64,000 nucleotides of DNA from Galeruca laticollis (taxonomy: Eukaryota; Arthropoda; Insecta; Coleoptera; Chrysomelidae). A program made the position numbers and the translations under genes. The DNA is taken from NCBI GenBank assembly GCA_963921935.1, contig OY998175.1, positions 162,810,809 through 162,874,808 on the forward strand, in the 5' to 3' direction. Positions 45,841 to 57,091 of this stretch are shown here, in pieces (the stretch's first letter is position 1; each line of letters begins with the position of its first letter). The notes under the pieces are model-generated. The model was not told the DNA's origin. It saw only the letters and a list, made by a program, of their open reading frames with translations, and ran no database searches.

Positions 45841-48417
45841 GCAGGTAACTTTTGCACATGCTGTTAATATTCACATATAGGTACCAAGCGAAGACGCAAA
45901 TTAGATTAGATTCTACAATTGTAATTATTAATGTAAGCTAACTGAACATTCAGTTTATCAGCCCAAAATCGCACGATAAGTACCTAATTTATACGAATTT
46001 AGACCAAACCACTTGTTAGCCCAGGACTATCTCTACAGCATCCCACATAAAAACAAACGACATATTTTCTAAAGAATTACATGAAAACACACCTCTAACC
46101 CACGTCCTGCTGAAGAAACGAACCTATATCTGGATCAAACATTGACATCTAGCAAAACTCCAAAGACATCACCCACCAACACAAACAAATTTAATTCAAA
46201 ATTATTTGTCAGCTGCTGATGTACAATGTAACTTATCATAAATCCCTCTGGTTTTGGAAGTATGGTCCCAACAGCGAGCCATATTTTTATGCTTCTTTGT
46301 CAATGATAATAAGAGCTTTCTGACCTTACTCTATATGTTATTCAGCATTTCTCCAGATTTACACGATCATGTCTTGTGAGATTTAAGAGAAAGCAATTCT
46401 TATTTGGTTCTGTGACAAACATAAAATTTTAATATCAGGGATATGCTAAAAAATTCTTAGTTTGTCTATCTGTTCGTAATGCAGATAATCTACGTCAATT
46501 AGGGATCTCTTAATGTCTTTTTGCAATGTGGTCGTAAGATTGAATAACGTTGGCGTCGACGAGAGTCGATAGAATGATCACTCTGTATACTGTACCTAAA
46601 TGTACATGCCAAAATAGAATATGAATTTTACTTTCGTCATGTAAATCCGTATACTCATTAAGGATATTAACTTTTTCATGTACGTTGATGATACAGTGCA
46701 CACCCACAAATATAAATAAATATTCTGAGTATGGCATAATTCTTATTTGTTTTGGGATTGCCCGACGAAATTTTTTAATTGTAATACGGATAACAATAGT
46801 GTGTTACAATATTAGAAAAATGCTACATTCGGTTATATTGGAAGTGGACAGTACTTTTTTATTTAAATGAAATACATTCCAAATTAATACATTTTAGTGA
46901 AACTTTGAACCTTTCAATGAAAATACCACAAGATATATTGGGTCCGAACTAAGTATTTGCAACTGATAACGCCACTCTACGATTTCAAGTAAAAATTATA
47001 AAATACATTGAAACTTGAATTCTAGTGGTAGGCTAGAGCCAATGGCAAATAAATAAATGTTGCTTTAACACCCGTTAAAGAGAGAGGCAAAGTACTGTCA
47101 AAACGTATTCTTTCAAATAATGTTCTCCTAATCGGGTGCCTCTTATTAAAAAAGGTAACTCTAGCGTAGTCAAAGAAATTTGGAAATATATATTTTAAAC
47201 TGCAGTGATGATGCTTTCAATATAGAAAATATAATGTAAAATATATGTATAATGAAAATTAAATGTTCTCCATGTAGGTTGAGTTGTTCGGAAAACATGT
47301 GATGTAACACACATACACAAATTGCGTTACCCTAGAATCCCGAACTCGATTTAGTACCGGATCGCTTATTCTTCTTCTGTTTAGGGGAGTTTAAGTGTAC
47401 TGAGACACCATGTTCACATCCACTTGAGGATGGTTAAACCTGGATCCATTTTAAAGATGTCTTTTAAAAGGCAATTAAACAGAAGCACACTTTCTACTAT
47501 AAAATAATATAACTCAAACAACTAAAAATTTGGCGAGGATGATATCTGTTTGAGGTTGGTTGTGGATATTCATGTTAATTGTCAAATTCTTCTAGTCGAC
47601 TTTCACTTTATCTTAATCAACTTGGATAGTCCAGTAGGATTTGTCAACAGAACGTACTTTCAATCAGGCAACAAGGGCCATTGGTCGACTTACATAGGCT
47701 TATTTAAATCTAATAAAATTTTAAATGTAATTTTCGAAGATATTTATAGCTTTTTCGGATAAATATCGTTATCATAGAAAAATATATGTTATTCTTAATC
47801 CTTCTGATATAATTTCACTTGTTAATTCTTACTCATGAAACGAGCCCATTGTTCTCGATATGCATGTACGAAATACGTATGCACAAGATATTTACATGGA
47901 TTTACAAAAATTATATGGGCATGATGAGATAAGATAAAATTACATATATGGATTTATACATAATTATTTGAGAGTTAATTCTTAATTACTTATATTATAA
48001 AGGATCTTGATAATATTTGAAACAGGTAAGTACAAATTCCTTATTAGTAGAATAATTATAACAGGCGCTTGTTTAATTTGAAATTTTGTCTTTTAAATTG
48101 TTATAGGCCTTTATATTTATTTATTTTAGTTTTCAAAAATGATCATTTTATATCTATAGTTTTACTTTGGGACCCAAAGAATGAATTTTACTGGCCTTGC
48201 TCGTTGAAAAGTATGAAATTCGACATGTCTGCTATTTCGCGTCCCCTATGTACAGCTATGGTCCACAATTATTTGTCTTTTCTTCCTGACGACTTCCTTC
48301 TAGAGTGGGAAACTCGTTCAAACTTTGTATTGTATTTTTAGTTACCGATGTAGTTAATAATTTTAACTTAATTTCAAAAATGTTCAACAATTTTCGGTAA
48401 AACTTCTGGACATATAA
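45841..48417. other. Unassigned interval
   Basis: No gene, tandem repeat or known element motif is recognised on either strand. Open frames are short and without domains. Confidence 0.3.
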
Positions 48418-48832
48418 ACATAAACAATGAGTAACGAATATATTAGTGGGTATTGCACGCAAATAGAAGAAAGGGCTACTGAAAAAAGTGGTAACCGCAG
48501 ACATGCATGTTTCTGGCTCATTAGCCGTCATCGGTACGGTACAACCAAGAAAAGATGTGAAACATGGGAGCAAAGTTGGTGAATGAAACATGAGAAAATA
48601 TAACAGAATTCAGCAGGATAGTCAAACACAACATTTGCGTCAGTAATATTAGAAGATCTCGAATTTTCGAGACAACAACCAACATAGACACGGAGGTGCA
48701 TATAACACTCCCGTCTGAAACTTCCGACCCAGATCAATGAAATAACATTAAGATGTACGAATAGTGCGTGACACATAAACAATGAGTAACGAATATATTA
48801 GTGGGTATTGCACGCAAATAGAAGAAAGGGCT
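48418..48832 (-). repeat. Inverted copy of the 355-bp retrozyme-like unit
   Basis: 415 bp on the minus strand: one full 355-bp unit plus 60 bp. The marker CATAAACAATGAG occurs at 48418 and 48773, 355 bp apart. It joins the direct array head to head at 48832/48833. Confidence 0.9.
48490..48546 (-). ncRNA. Hammerhead-like motif in the inverted unit
   Basis: Reverse complement of the same 57-nt motif, so this copy would be transcribed from the minus strand. Confidence 0.65.
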
Positions 48833-48897
48833 GAATTCTGTTATATTTTTTCATGTTTCATTCACCAACTTTGCTCCCATGTTTCACATCTTTTCTT

Positions 48898-48954
48898 GGT
48901 TGTACCGTACCGATGACGGCTAATGAGCCAGAAACATGCATGTCTGCGGTTACC
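48898..48954 (+). ncRNA. Type I hammerhead-ribozyme-like motif, unit 1
   Basis: Helix I: GGT-TGT-ACCGTA pairs with TGCGGT-T-ACC across an asymmetric internal loop. Core box CCGATGA (canonical CTGATGA; one change at U4). Helix II: GGCT-AATG-AGCC, with a C/A mismatch in place of the usual G-C pair at its base. Then GAAAC, helix III ACAT-GC-ATGT and the cleavage triplet GTC, giving predicted scission after 48944. All three helices and the GAAA box are present; the two core changes may reduce activity. Confidence 0.65.
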
Positions 48955-49252
48955 ACTTTTTTCAGTAGCCCTTTCTTCTATTTGCGTGCAATACCCACTA
49001 ATATATTCGTTACTCATTGTTTATGTGTCACGCACTATTCGTACATCTTAATGTTATTTCATTGATCTGGGTCGGAAGTTTCAGACGAGAGTGTTATATG
49101 CACCTCCGTGTCTATGTTGGTTGTTGTCTCGAAAATTCGAGATCTTCTAATATTACTGACGCAAATGTTGTGTTTGACTATCCTGCTGAATTCTGTTATA
49201 TTTTCTCATGTTTCATTCACCAACTTTGCTCCCATGTTTCACATCTTTTCTT

Positions 49253-49309
49253 GGTTGTACCGTACCGATGACGGCTAATGAGCCAGAAACATGCATGTCT
49301 GCGGTTACC
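49253..49309 (+). ncRNA. Hammerhead-like motif, unit 2
   Basis: Identical to the motif at 48898, 355 bp downstream. Confidence 0.65.
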
Positions 49310-49607
49310 ACTTTTTTCAGTAGCCCTTTCTTCTATTTGCGTGCAATACCCACTAATATATTCGTTACTCATTGTTTATGTGTCACGCACTATTCGTACA
49401 TCTTAATGTTATTTCATTGATCTGGGTCGGAAGTTTCAGACGGGAGTGTTATATGCACCTCCGTGTCTATGTTGGTTGTTGTCTCGAAAATTCGAGATCT
49501 TCTAATATTACTGACGCAAATGTTGTGTTTGACTATCCTGCTGAATTCTGTTATATTTTCTCATGTTTCATTCACCAACTTTGCTCCCATGCTTCACATC
49601 TTTTCTT

Positions 49608-49664
49608 GGTTGTACCGTACCGATGACGGCTAATGAGCCAGAAACATGCATGTCTGCGGTTACC
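49608..49664 (+). ncRNA. Hammerhead-like motif, unit 3
   Basis: Identical to the unit 1 motif. Confidence 0.65.
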
Positions 49665-49962
49665 ACTTTTTTCAGTAGCCCTTTCTTCTATTTGCGTGCA
49701 ATACCCACTAATATATTCGTTACTCATTGTTTATGTGTCACGCACTATTCGTACATCTTAATGTTATTTCATTGATCTGGGTCGGAAGTTTCAGACGGGA
49801 GTGTTATATGCACCTCCGTGTCTATGTTGGTTGTTGTCTCGAAAATTCGAGATCTTCTAATATTACTGACGCAAATGTTGTGTTTGACTATCCTGCTGAA
49901 TTCTGTTATATTTTCTCATGTTTCATTCACCAACTTTGCTCCCATGTTTCACATCTTTTCTT

Positions 49963-50019
49963 GGTTGTACCGTACCGATGACGGCTAATGAGCCAGAAAC
50001 ATGCATGTCTGCGGTTACC
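49963..50019 (+). ncRNA. Hammerhead-like motif, unit 4
   Basis: Identical to the unit 1 motif. Confidence 0.65.
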
Positions 50020-50317
50020 ACTTTTTTCAGTAGCCCTTTCTTCTATTTGCGTGCAATACCCACTAATATATTCGTTACTCATTGTTTATGTGTCACGCAC
50101 TATTCGTACATCTTAATGTTATTGCATTGATCTGGGTCGGAAGTTTCAGACGGGAGTGTTATATGCACCTCCGTGTCTATGTTGGTTGTTGTCTCGAAAA
50201 TTCGAGATCTTCTAATATTACTGACGCAAATGTTGTGTTTGACTATCCTGCTGAATTCTGTTATATTTTCTCATGTTTCATTCACCAACTTTGCTCCCAT
50301 GCTTCACATCTTTTCTT

Positions 50318-50374
50318 GGTTGTACCGTACCGATGACGGCTAATGAGCCAGAAACATGCATGTCTGCGGTTACC
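50318..50374 (+). ncRNA. Hammerhead-like motif, unit 5
   Basis: Identical to the unit 1 motif. Confidence 0.65.
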
Positions 50375-50672
50375 ACTTTTTTCAGTAGCCCTTTCTTCTA
50401 TTTGCGTGCAATACCCACTAATATATTCGTTACTCATTGTTTATGTGTCACGCACTATTCGTACATCTTAATGTTATTTCATTGATCTGGGTCGGAAGTT
50501 TCAGACGGGAGTGTTATATGCACCTCCGTGTCTATGTTGGTTGTTGTCTCGAAAATTCGAGATCTTCTAATATTACTGACGCAAATGTTGTGTTTGACTA
50601 TCCTGCTGAATTCTGTTATATTTTCTCATGTTTCATTCACCAACTTTGCTCCCATGTTTCACATCTTTTCTT

Positions 50673-50729
50673 GGTTGTACCGTACCGATGACGGCTAATG
50701 AGCCAGAAACATGCATGTCTGCGGTTACC
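50673..50729 (+). ncRNA. Hammerhead-like motif, unit 6 (partial unit)
   Basis: Identical to the unit 1 motif. The unit itself is truncated downstream at 50824. Confidence 0.65.
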
Positions 50730-50816
50730 ACTTTTTTCAGTAGCCCTTTCTTCTATTTGCGTGCAATACCCACTAATATATTCGTTACTCATTGTTTATG
50801 TGTCACGCACTATTCG

Positions 50817-50823
<7 letters not shown>

Positions 50824-50871
<48 letters not shown>
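50824..50871. repeat. (AT)n microsatellite at the array end
   Basis: About 47 bp of AT dinucleotides joined directly to the truncated last unit. Confidence 0.95.
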
Positions 50872-50875
<4 letters not shown>

Positions 50876-50989
50876 CAGTTCCTCTATTTAAAATTTAAAA
50901 GAAACATTAAAATAAGGAAAAATTATTTATATTTGTATGCAATACTTTCGATACACACTGTATTATATGAAGAATCAATAATTTTGAAA

Positions 50990-52140
50990 GATTCGGTATA
51001 CATATCAAATTTGACATTTTAATTTCTGATGACATTTATGCAGAATATATCTAATGATAGATAGATAGATCATATTACAATTTGGGAAATATATTTGAAA
51101 TTTCAAAATACAGAGATCCTTGCTAGCAGAATTATAATTGTAATAAAAGGATTAAAATCTCTCTTTGTTACTGGGAAACATAAATTAGTATTTTTTTTTA
51201 AACAAAAAATCTCGTAACCGCAGGAGAAGAGATTTATTTATTTGAACAAAGTTTAGGTAGTTGAATTTGAAATCCCCACGAGACACATCACATTTAGAGT
51301 TGTCTCATTTTTTTGAAAATATAATAGAAATTATTCTATTATACAATCAGATCATAATTCCATACATTATAAAGCCAGTGCGTGCATAATTCGAAGAAGA
51401 ACTGCATCGTATATAGTGTAAGTGGTTCCAGTTTTCTGAATTGTATATTTAGAATGTATGCAAAATTCTAAATACGTTTAGAATACGTACGAGTTTTTCC
51501 TGTTCCTAGTTGGTGAGTCTGCTCCAGTTTTTTAAAATTATTTCTCGAGAATTAACAGGCCTTTTAAATATATTCAAAATAGATGCATCTATAGGATCGT
51601 TTGAATTAAAACAAAAGTAACGTTACATATATGAAATTTTACATCAAGTGAAGAAATTTTTGGAATAGACAATTTTAAACGGAGATTGTGTTGTTTGACA
51701 TTGATACGCGTCAAGTGTAAATTCGACGATTTGAACTTTTGATAAAATTATTTAGGTTGATTTCTAGCATATAGGTTATTCTAATTTTAAGGTTAGCAGA
51801 AAATACTATCGTTGCTCTTTTATGATGTTTTTGGGGAATAATAATTTTTTGAAATTTGTTATCTGATCGTATAATATAGAATTTTGATTCCAACTCACTG
51901 TGGTATTCATTCGGTATCTATTTTCATCGAATTTAACATTTTGCATTCAATAGAAATTTTCGATCTAATCAGTGACATTTGGTTAATTTTCAGTGACAGT
52001 TAAATCGTAAATATCAAAAGATAATTAAAGTGCCTTTTATTATATTGAATAAACAGTTACTCGAGATTCTGAATAATAGAGTAATATTTAATTTGGAGAA
52101 TACGTTAAAATTATAAAATTTGAATTAATTTTTTTAAAAT
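50990..52140 (-). repeat. Right copy of the 1.15-kb inverted repeat pair
   Basis: Reverse complement of 36950-38100 with roughly one difference per ten bases by eye. Here too an AT tract lies at the outer side of the same end. Confidence 0.7.
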
Positions 52141-52149
52141 CAATGTCAA

Positions 52150-53070
52150 TTTAAATATTCATAATATTACTCCTTCTAATACTTCTCTACTACCATATTT
52201 ATACTAACATCCGCTTATATATCAACTTTTATTTCCTATAAGTTCATTATATTTTATTTTATATATACTTTTCATATCATATTTCATTTCAATACTCATT
52301 ATTCAATATAATCAATTATTTCTTAAATTCATATATATATCAACATCAATTTCCTTATTCTTCCATGTACTTTCAAGCATTCTTTAAAATTCTAATTGAC
52401 ATTACCTCCTATATTTTAATCGATATCATTCATTAATCTCCTTTCTTTTCCTTTTTATTATTTGTGTGTCTTATTTCCTTTTTTAAAAGATTTGAAATTC
52501 TATTTGATATTTAAGCTATTCTTATGTTCATCCCCTCTATCTCATATCTTCATATTTTCTTTCATTATGAAGCCAGTATTTCTCATAAATTGTTTTTCTT
52601 CAATTGTTATATATTAATTTGCCATATTCAAATTTACCTTTCTTTACATTCAAAGATGTTTTTTTTATTAATAAATCTTACCTAAAAAATTTTTCTTTAT
52701 ATTATATTATATTATATTATATCTACTTATTAATTTATTTTTAAATTTTTTTTAGGTTCTGGAGAAACAAGAGTGAAGAATCTTTTTGGATTATCACCTG
52801 ACAAATGAAAACAAAACCCTATCTACTATATTATGTTTATCTTTGTACACTACTTTAATATTAAATTTAAAACTATACTTATGATTATTATTTTCTTTTA
52901 AGTTTCGTTCGTAACATAACATCATATATACATTATTTATATACATCATTTATAATTGGGTTACTCATTAATAATAAATTTTTATTTCAACTTCATTTCA
53001 ATATCCTTTCCTTTTCCATTGAATTGCAGTTTCGTTTCCAAATTTTATTCCTGTTCTCATGTCCTACTAT
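52150..53070. other. Pyrimidine-rich, AT-rich non-coding stretch
   Basis: The plus strand is rich in T and C with few purine runs, including a short TTATA repeat near 52700. No coding motif is recognised. It may be the untranslated part of the minus-strand gypsy element. Confidence 0.35.
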
Positions 53071-54272
53071 TCAATTTGCTTTTCTTTTTCTAACCTTTTT
53101 CTTGTTCTCTTCTCTTGTTGTTTGAATCTCACCCCAGAAATATGTCATGAATTGGTTCTCAAATTCTTCTAGATCGTTTATACTTTCCTCCTTATTGCAG
53201 AACCATAATTGGGCATGCCCATATAGCATCCCTCTAATGATAATTTTCTTTTCCATTACATCTCTTATTCCCTTTAGCTTGCTTTTAATTATCGTAATAA
53301 ACTCCTTTGGAGGGATTATGTTTATGTTCCCATCAAATTTTACTCCTATGTTCATGTTACCAGCATATATTATTCCACCTCAATTTCTTCTAACGTTATA
53401 TTCCATTTCTTCCATACTTTCCTGCAATTTTCTGTTCATTTCTTTCAACTCTTTGTTAAATATTTGACCAATGTGCTCGTTCCTCTCCTCGCATATTCCT
53501 GTTTGTTTTTGTACTTTTATATCTAAGTCCTTAAATTTCTGCTCCGCATTTTGTTGGTAATTCTGCATTATTCCTTCGATTGTTTGTTCACTGAATTTAA
53601 TATATTCTACCTCTTCAGTTATGTCTTCATTTTGTTTCATTACTTCAGCTTGGATTGTTCCCGGTAATTCTTCTTTTATGCCTCTCCCTAATTCATGAAT
53701 TTGTTCTCCCATTTTTTTTCCATCTCCTCTCTGATTTTGATTCCGTTTTCTTGTATTTCAATCCTTAGATGTTTGTTTTGATTCTCCATATCTTTCACCT
53801 TATCTATCTGCTTTCTACATTCTTCATTTTCTTCCCTAAGTTTCCTGAATTCTTGAATACTTTCAGTTTTCACCTCTTCTATCTTCTTTTTCAATTTATT
53901 TATGTTTCCATTCAAATCTTCCCTAAGATTCTCCTCCATTTTGTTCATATATGCCCTCATGTTGCTCATATCTCCCTTCATTGTGTTCATATCTGCCCTC
54001 ATAATATTTATGCTAATCAAAATTTGCATTATTGGATCATTGGTATGTGTTCCCCCTTGTGGTTCCCTTCTCTCTTGCCTCCTCTCTTCTTGTTCTACAG
54101 CTTCCTCATCTGTCAAACCTTCTTCATGTGCATCACCTTCCGCTTGTTGTCCTTGTTCCAAATATACTGCTTGATAGTCTCCCATTCCATGACTTCTTTC
54201 TTCCCTTTCCTCTTCCGAACCACTTTCTACTCCTACCTGCCTTCCATCTACCAAAGTCATGCGTTTTCCCAT
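53071..54272 (-). pseudogene. Gypsy-type gag with long coiled coil
   Basis: From the ATG at 54272 the minus strand encodes a Glu/Gln-rich N-terminus (194 residues to a frame break near 53690), then a second open stretch of strong heptad-like, Glu/Lys-rich sequence (53712-53380), then VKFDGNINIIPPKEFITIIK, LYGHAQLWF and FENQFMTYFWGE (53340-53125). The last block matches the capsid pattern F.G....P.EF......L.G.A..W.......F...FW of insect gypsy Gag. Two frame shifts break the gene. No zinc knuckle or pol follows. It is preceded by a PBS-like site at 54340-54321, consistent with a minus-strand LTR element whose LTR lies to the right. Confidence 0.7.
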
Positions 54273-54320
54273 TTTAATTAAGTTTTAAATTTTACAAATG
54301 TAACCAAAAATTTTCAAAAC

Positions 54321-54340
54321 GCCCTACGTTGTTGGTGCCA
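54321..54340 (-). promoter_or_regulatory. Primer-binding-site-like motif of the minus-strand gypsy element
   Basis: The minus strand reads TGGCACCAACAACGTAGGGC, 48 bp before the gag ATG. TGGCACC would pair with a tRNA 3' end GGTGCCA. Confidence 0.55.
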
Positions 54341-54674
54341 ATTAAACTAAGTTTTGTATTTTGTTAATTTTAATTTATTATATATGAGATAATTTTATTT
54401 ATATGCTAAAATAGATTTATTTATTTATATTTGTTTTAATTATTTTTGTGGCTAGCTCAGTTATTTAATTATTATTATGATATTCGGGAGCATGAGACTC
54501 GTTCTACCCTTCGAGTTCAGGCATTGATTGATATATTCTGCTTGAGTAAATAAAATGAAACACATTAATTCCAATGATTTAATTTTTTTAAAGAAAATTT
54601 ATTTTAATATATATAACAGATACGCCTATGACATTATCAAACCACGGTCACAAATGAAAACATCCACCATATAA

Positions 54675-54686
54675 TGCGCATGCGCA
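54675..54686. promoter_or_regulatory. NRF1 / Ewg-type palindrome
   Basis: TGCGCATGCGCA is a perfect palindromic match to the NRF1 consensus YGCGCAYGCGCR, in an otherwise AT-rich region that should be LTR. Confidence 0.45.
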
Positions 54687-54817
54687 AATAAATACGGATT
54701 GATGTGAGAGAAACCGAACGTTTCTTAGAGACGCTTACCAGTAATATGTATATTATATACATAAAATTCGTTTCTTTGTAATGCTGGTGATGGACATAGC
54801 ATAAGAGAATTTATGTG

Positions 54818-54824
<7 letters not shown>

Positions 54825-54862
<38 letters not shown>
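54825..54862. repeat. (TA)n microsatellite
   Basis: About 38 bp of TA dinucleotides. Confidence 0.95.
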
Positions 54863-54866
<4 letters not shown>

Positions 54867-56274
54867 TAATTAAAATGTTCAGAAGAAATGGGTTACAAAC
54901 TATACATAGATTTGGAAATATTATATCTATTTATTTAAATGCACATTTCTTATACGATTGGAAATGAAGTAAGTACCACCATTATTTCTTACGGAATTAA
55001 AAACATGCATGTAGGCCTTTCTTTTATAAACTCGAAATTTTATCTGTTGATTAAACTACACAGAGTCTTTTTTTCTTTTTTAGTTAGATCGATCATATAG
55101 ACGCAAGAATTATTTTACACATGGAAATAGTCACTGAATTTATATTAGTTTGTCATTATTATTATTATTATTGGCCAATAATATTTAAAAAACACTGACC
55201 TGAAGTCTGGATTCTAACACGTCTGGTAACAGGAATACGCCTTTTGAAGTCCACGCTGAATATTTTCTGAAGAATCTGAGGTATTCTCAGGCAAAAACTG
55301 GATATACACACATGTGAGTGTTCGTAGTTTTATATATACGATTAATATTTAGCTTTAATACTTATTTGTTGCGATTTAACTTGAAATTTGTTGTAAAATT
55401 TTTCTTCTCATCCTCTCTGCTTCAACGCCAAACCCATTCTACTAACGCTTCCCCTCGATCGTCAATTTTTTAATAAATAAATAAACTATTGTTTCTCAGC
55501 TCACTGCTTTTAAAAAAAGTTTTGTTTCTTTATAATTTAACAAATTTGTCCTGTCATATTACACCAATGATATTCTTTCTTGAGTTGTAGAGTTCTATTC
55601 ACGTTTATAGCACTTTATGAAAGTTTTGAAAATACATATGATTGTTAATTTCACTTAAAGAAGTCTGTTTTTTCTTTAATTCAAACGAATTTCAATACAA
55701 TAAGTCTTTTACAAATAGTTAAATTCATGGTTGATATTTTGATATTACAATGTAAACTCTTGTTTTGATACTTGTGATAACTTTGAAATAACATTTACAT
55801 TTATTAACATAAATTCTTTTATCTGACATATATATCTTGCTTTCGTTATTTGAACTATCCAAATTTTATAGTTTCAAATATTTACCTATACCTATCACCA
55901 TTTTATGATTTATTTCCTCCATAAAATTGATACCAAATTTTGACATATAATTACATTTATGTCATTTTATATTTTAATCACTTGACTAAATCTTTATAAT
56001 AAATATGAATATTATTTTTATTCTTACTGTTCAACTAATAGTTATATTAAATTAGATACCTAAAGCTTGTTTATTTTCAGATAAACAGCTGATTCCTTAG
56101 TGATAAACAAATATCCATATTAGGCAGATTTAATGTTTTCTTCTATACTTGTTAAACGTTTTCAAATTTTAAGACACTTATTAAGGTAATTTCTTTACAT
56201 TTATTGTTACTCTTTTTAATTATTATAAACAAATGATTTAATATACTATGACTTTATATGAATTTTGCTTATGA

Positions 56275-56739
56275 TTGTGGTTTATACAAAATATGCTAAA
56301 GGATGGTATTATAGAGAGATGTAACACAAGATATGTAAATCCTATTGTGGTCGTAAAGAAAGCAAATGGTGATTTAAGATTATGCCTAGATGCAAGAAAT
56401 ATTAATCAATACACTGTACCACAATACGAGGCTCCGATGAATGTGGAAGCAATTTTTGGGCGCATTACGAATACGAAAATATTTTCTAAAGTTGATTTAA
56501 AACACAGTTTTTGGTTGATTCCTTTGGATGAAGATAGTAGAGATTACACTGGCTTCTCTATTGATGGTGTGTTGTACAGATTCTGTGTAGCTCCATATGG
56601 TATACAAAGTGCTTGTTCGGCCTTGGTTAGAGCATTACACCAAATACTAAATAAATTTGAAGACTTTGCATTTCATTATATAGATGATATATTGATCTTC
56701 TCAAATGATGAAGAAGAACACCTAAAACAATGCAAATAA
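56275..56739 (+). pseudogene. Gypsy-type reverse transcriptase fragment
   Basis: An open stretch with reverse transcriptase motifs in order: GIIERCNTRYVNPIVVVKK, LRLCLDARNINQYTVP, FSKVDLKHSFWLIPLD, YRFCVAPYGIQSACSALVRA and the catalytic box FHYIDDILIFS. It stops at a TAA just after the palm. The fragment starts inside the domain and lacks protease, RNase H and the integrase core. The next open stretch (56753) is integrase C-terminus, so a deletion of pol joins the two. Confidence 0.85.
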
Positions 56740-56752
56740 ATACCTACGGAGA

Positions 56753-56989
56753 ATGGAAAAAAAGGGAAAAATAAAAACAACATTTAAAAAAGGGGATTTA
56801 GTGATCGTCCGTGCTTTAAGGGTATCAGATAGGAACAAACAAATGTGTACGAAATTGAAACCACCTTTCGAGGGACCATATGTTATAGACAATGAGAACG
56901 GGATAAATAGCTATGTTTTAAGATATATGGAAAGTGATGAAATAAGAGGTGTCTTCAATATAAAGGATCTATATAAGTACAATAATTAA
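56753..56989 (+). pseudogene. Gypsy-type integrase C-terminal domain
   Basis: FKKGDLVIVRALRVSDRNKQ, then KLKPPFEGPYVIDNENGINS and GVFNIKDLYKYNN before a stop. This is the small beta-barrel-like C-terminal domain of gypsy integrases that use a GPY/F motif (here GPYVI). Confidence 0.8.
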
Positions 56990-57079
56990 TGAAGAAGTAA
57001 AGATAAGGAATATAATAAATGTTTAAGGTAAAATTTGCGTTCATAAAATTTTTCCTAACATCAAAATTTGATAAACGCA

Positions 57080-57091
57080 AAATTTAGGGGA
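57080..57091 (+). promoter_or_regulatory. Polypurine tract
   Basis: AAATTTAGGGGA directly before TGTTATTATAG, the expected layout of PPT followed by the 5' TG of an LTR, 90 bp after the integrase stop. Confidence 0.55.

Larger units (their letters stand above)
48833..50824 (+). repeat. 355-bp tandem array, 5.6 copies, retrozyme-like
   Basis: Units start at 48833, 49188, 49543, 49898 and 50253, with a partial unit from 50608 to 50824. The spacing is exactly 355 bp and differences between units are only a few bases. Each full or partial unit holds the same hammerhead-like fold. The array ends directly in an (AT)n tract. Reading frames of 70 and 84 codons repeated in every unit simply reflect the high identity and carry no recognised domain. 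Confidence 0.9.
54341..56274. other. Probable LTR region of the gag element, plus unassigned DNA
   Basis: Sequence right of the PBS should be LTR of the minus-strand element; its outer end was not located. Contains an NRF1-like palindrome (54675-54686) and a TA tract (54825-54862). No coding sequence is recognised up to 56274. Confidence 0.35.

Noticed and set aside
48069..48341. 90-codon plus-strand frame before the ribozyme array
   Set aside because: No recognisable domain or splice context.
48853..50691. Identical 70- and 84-codon frames repeated in each 355-bp unit
   Set aside because: Conservation follows from near-identity of the units. There is no domain, and the ribozyme fold explains the unit better.
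53769..54281. Plus-strand frame of 170 codons opposite the gag gene
   Set aside because: Shadow of the minus-strand gag coiled coil; its composition (Phe/Ser/Leu-rich) is what the complement of Glu/Lys codons gives.
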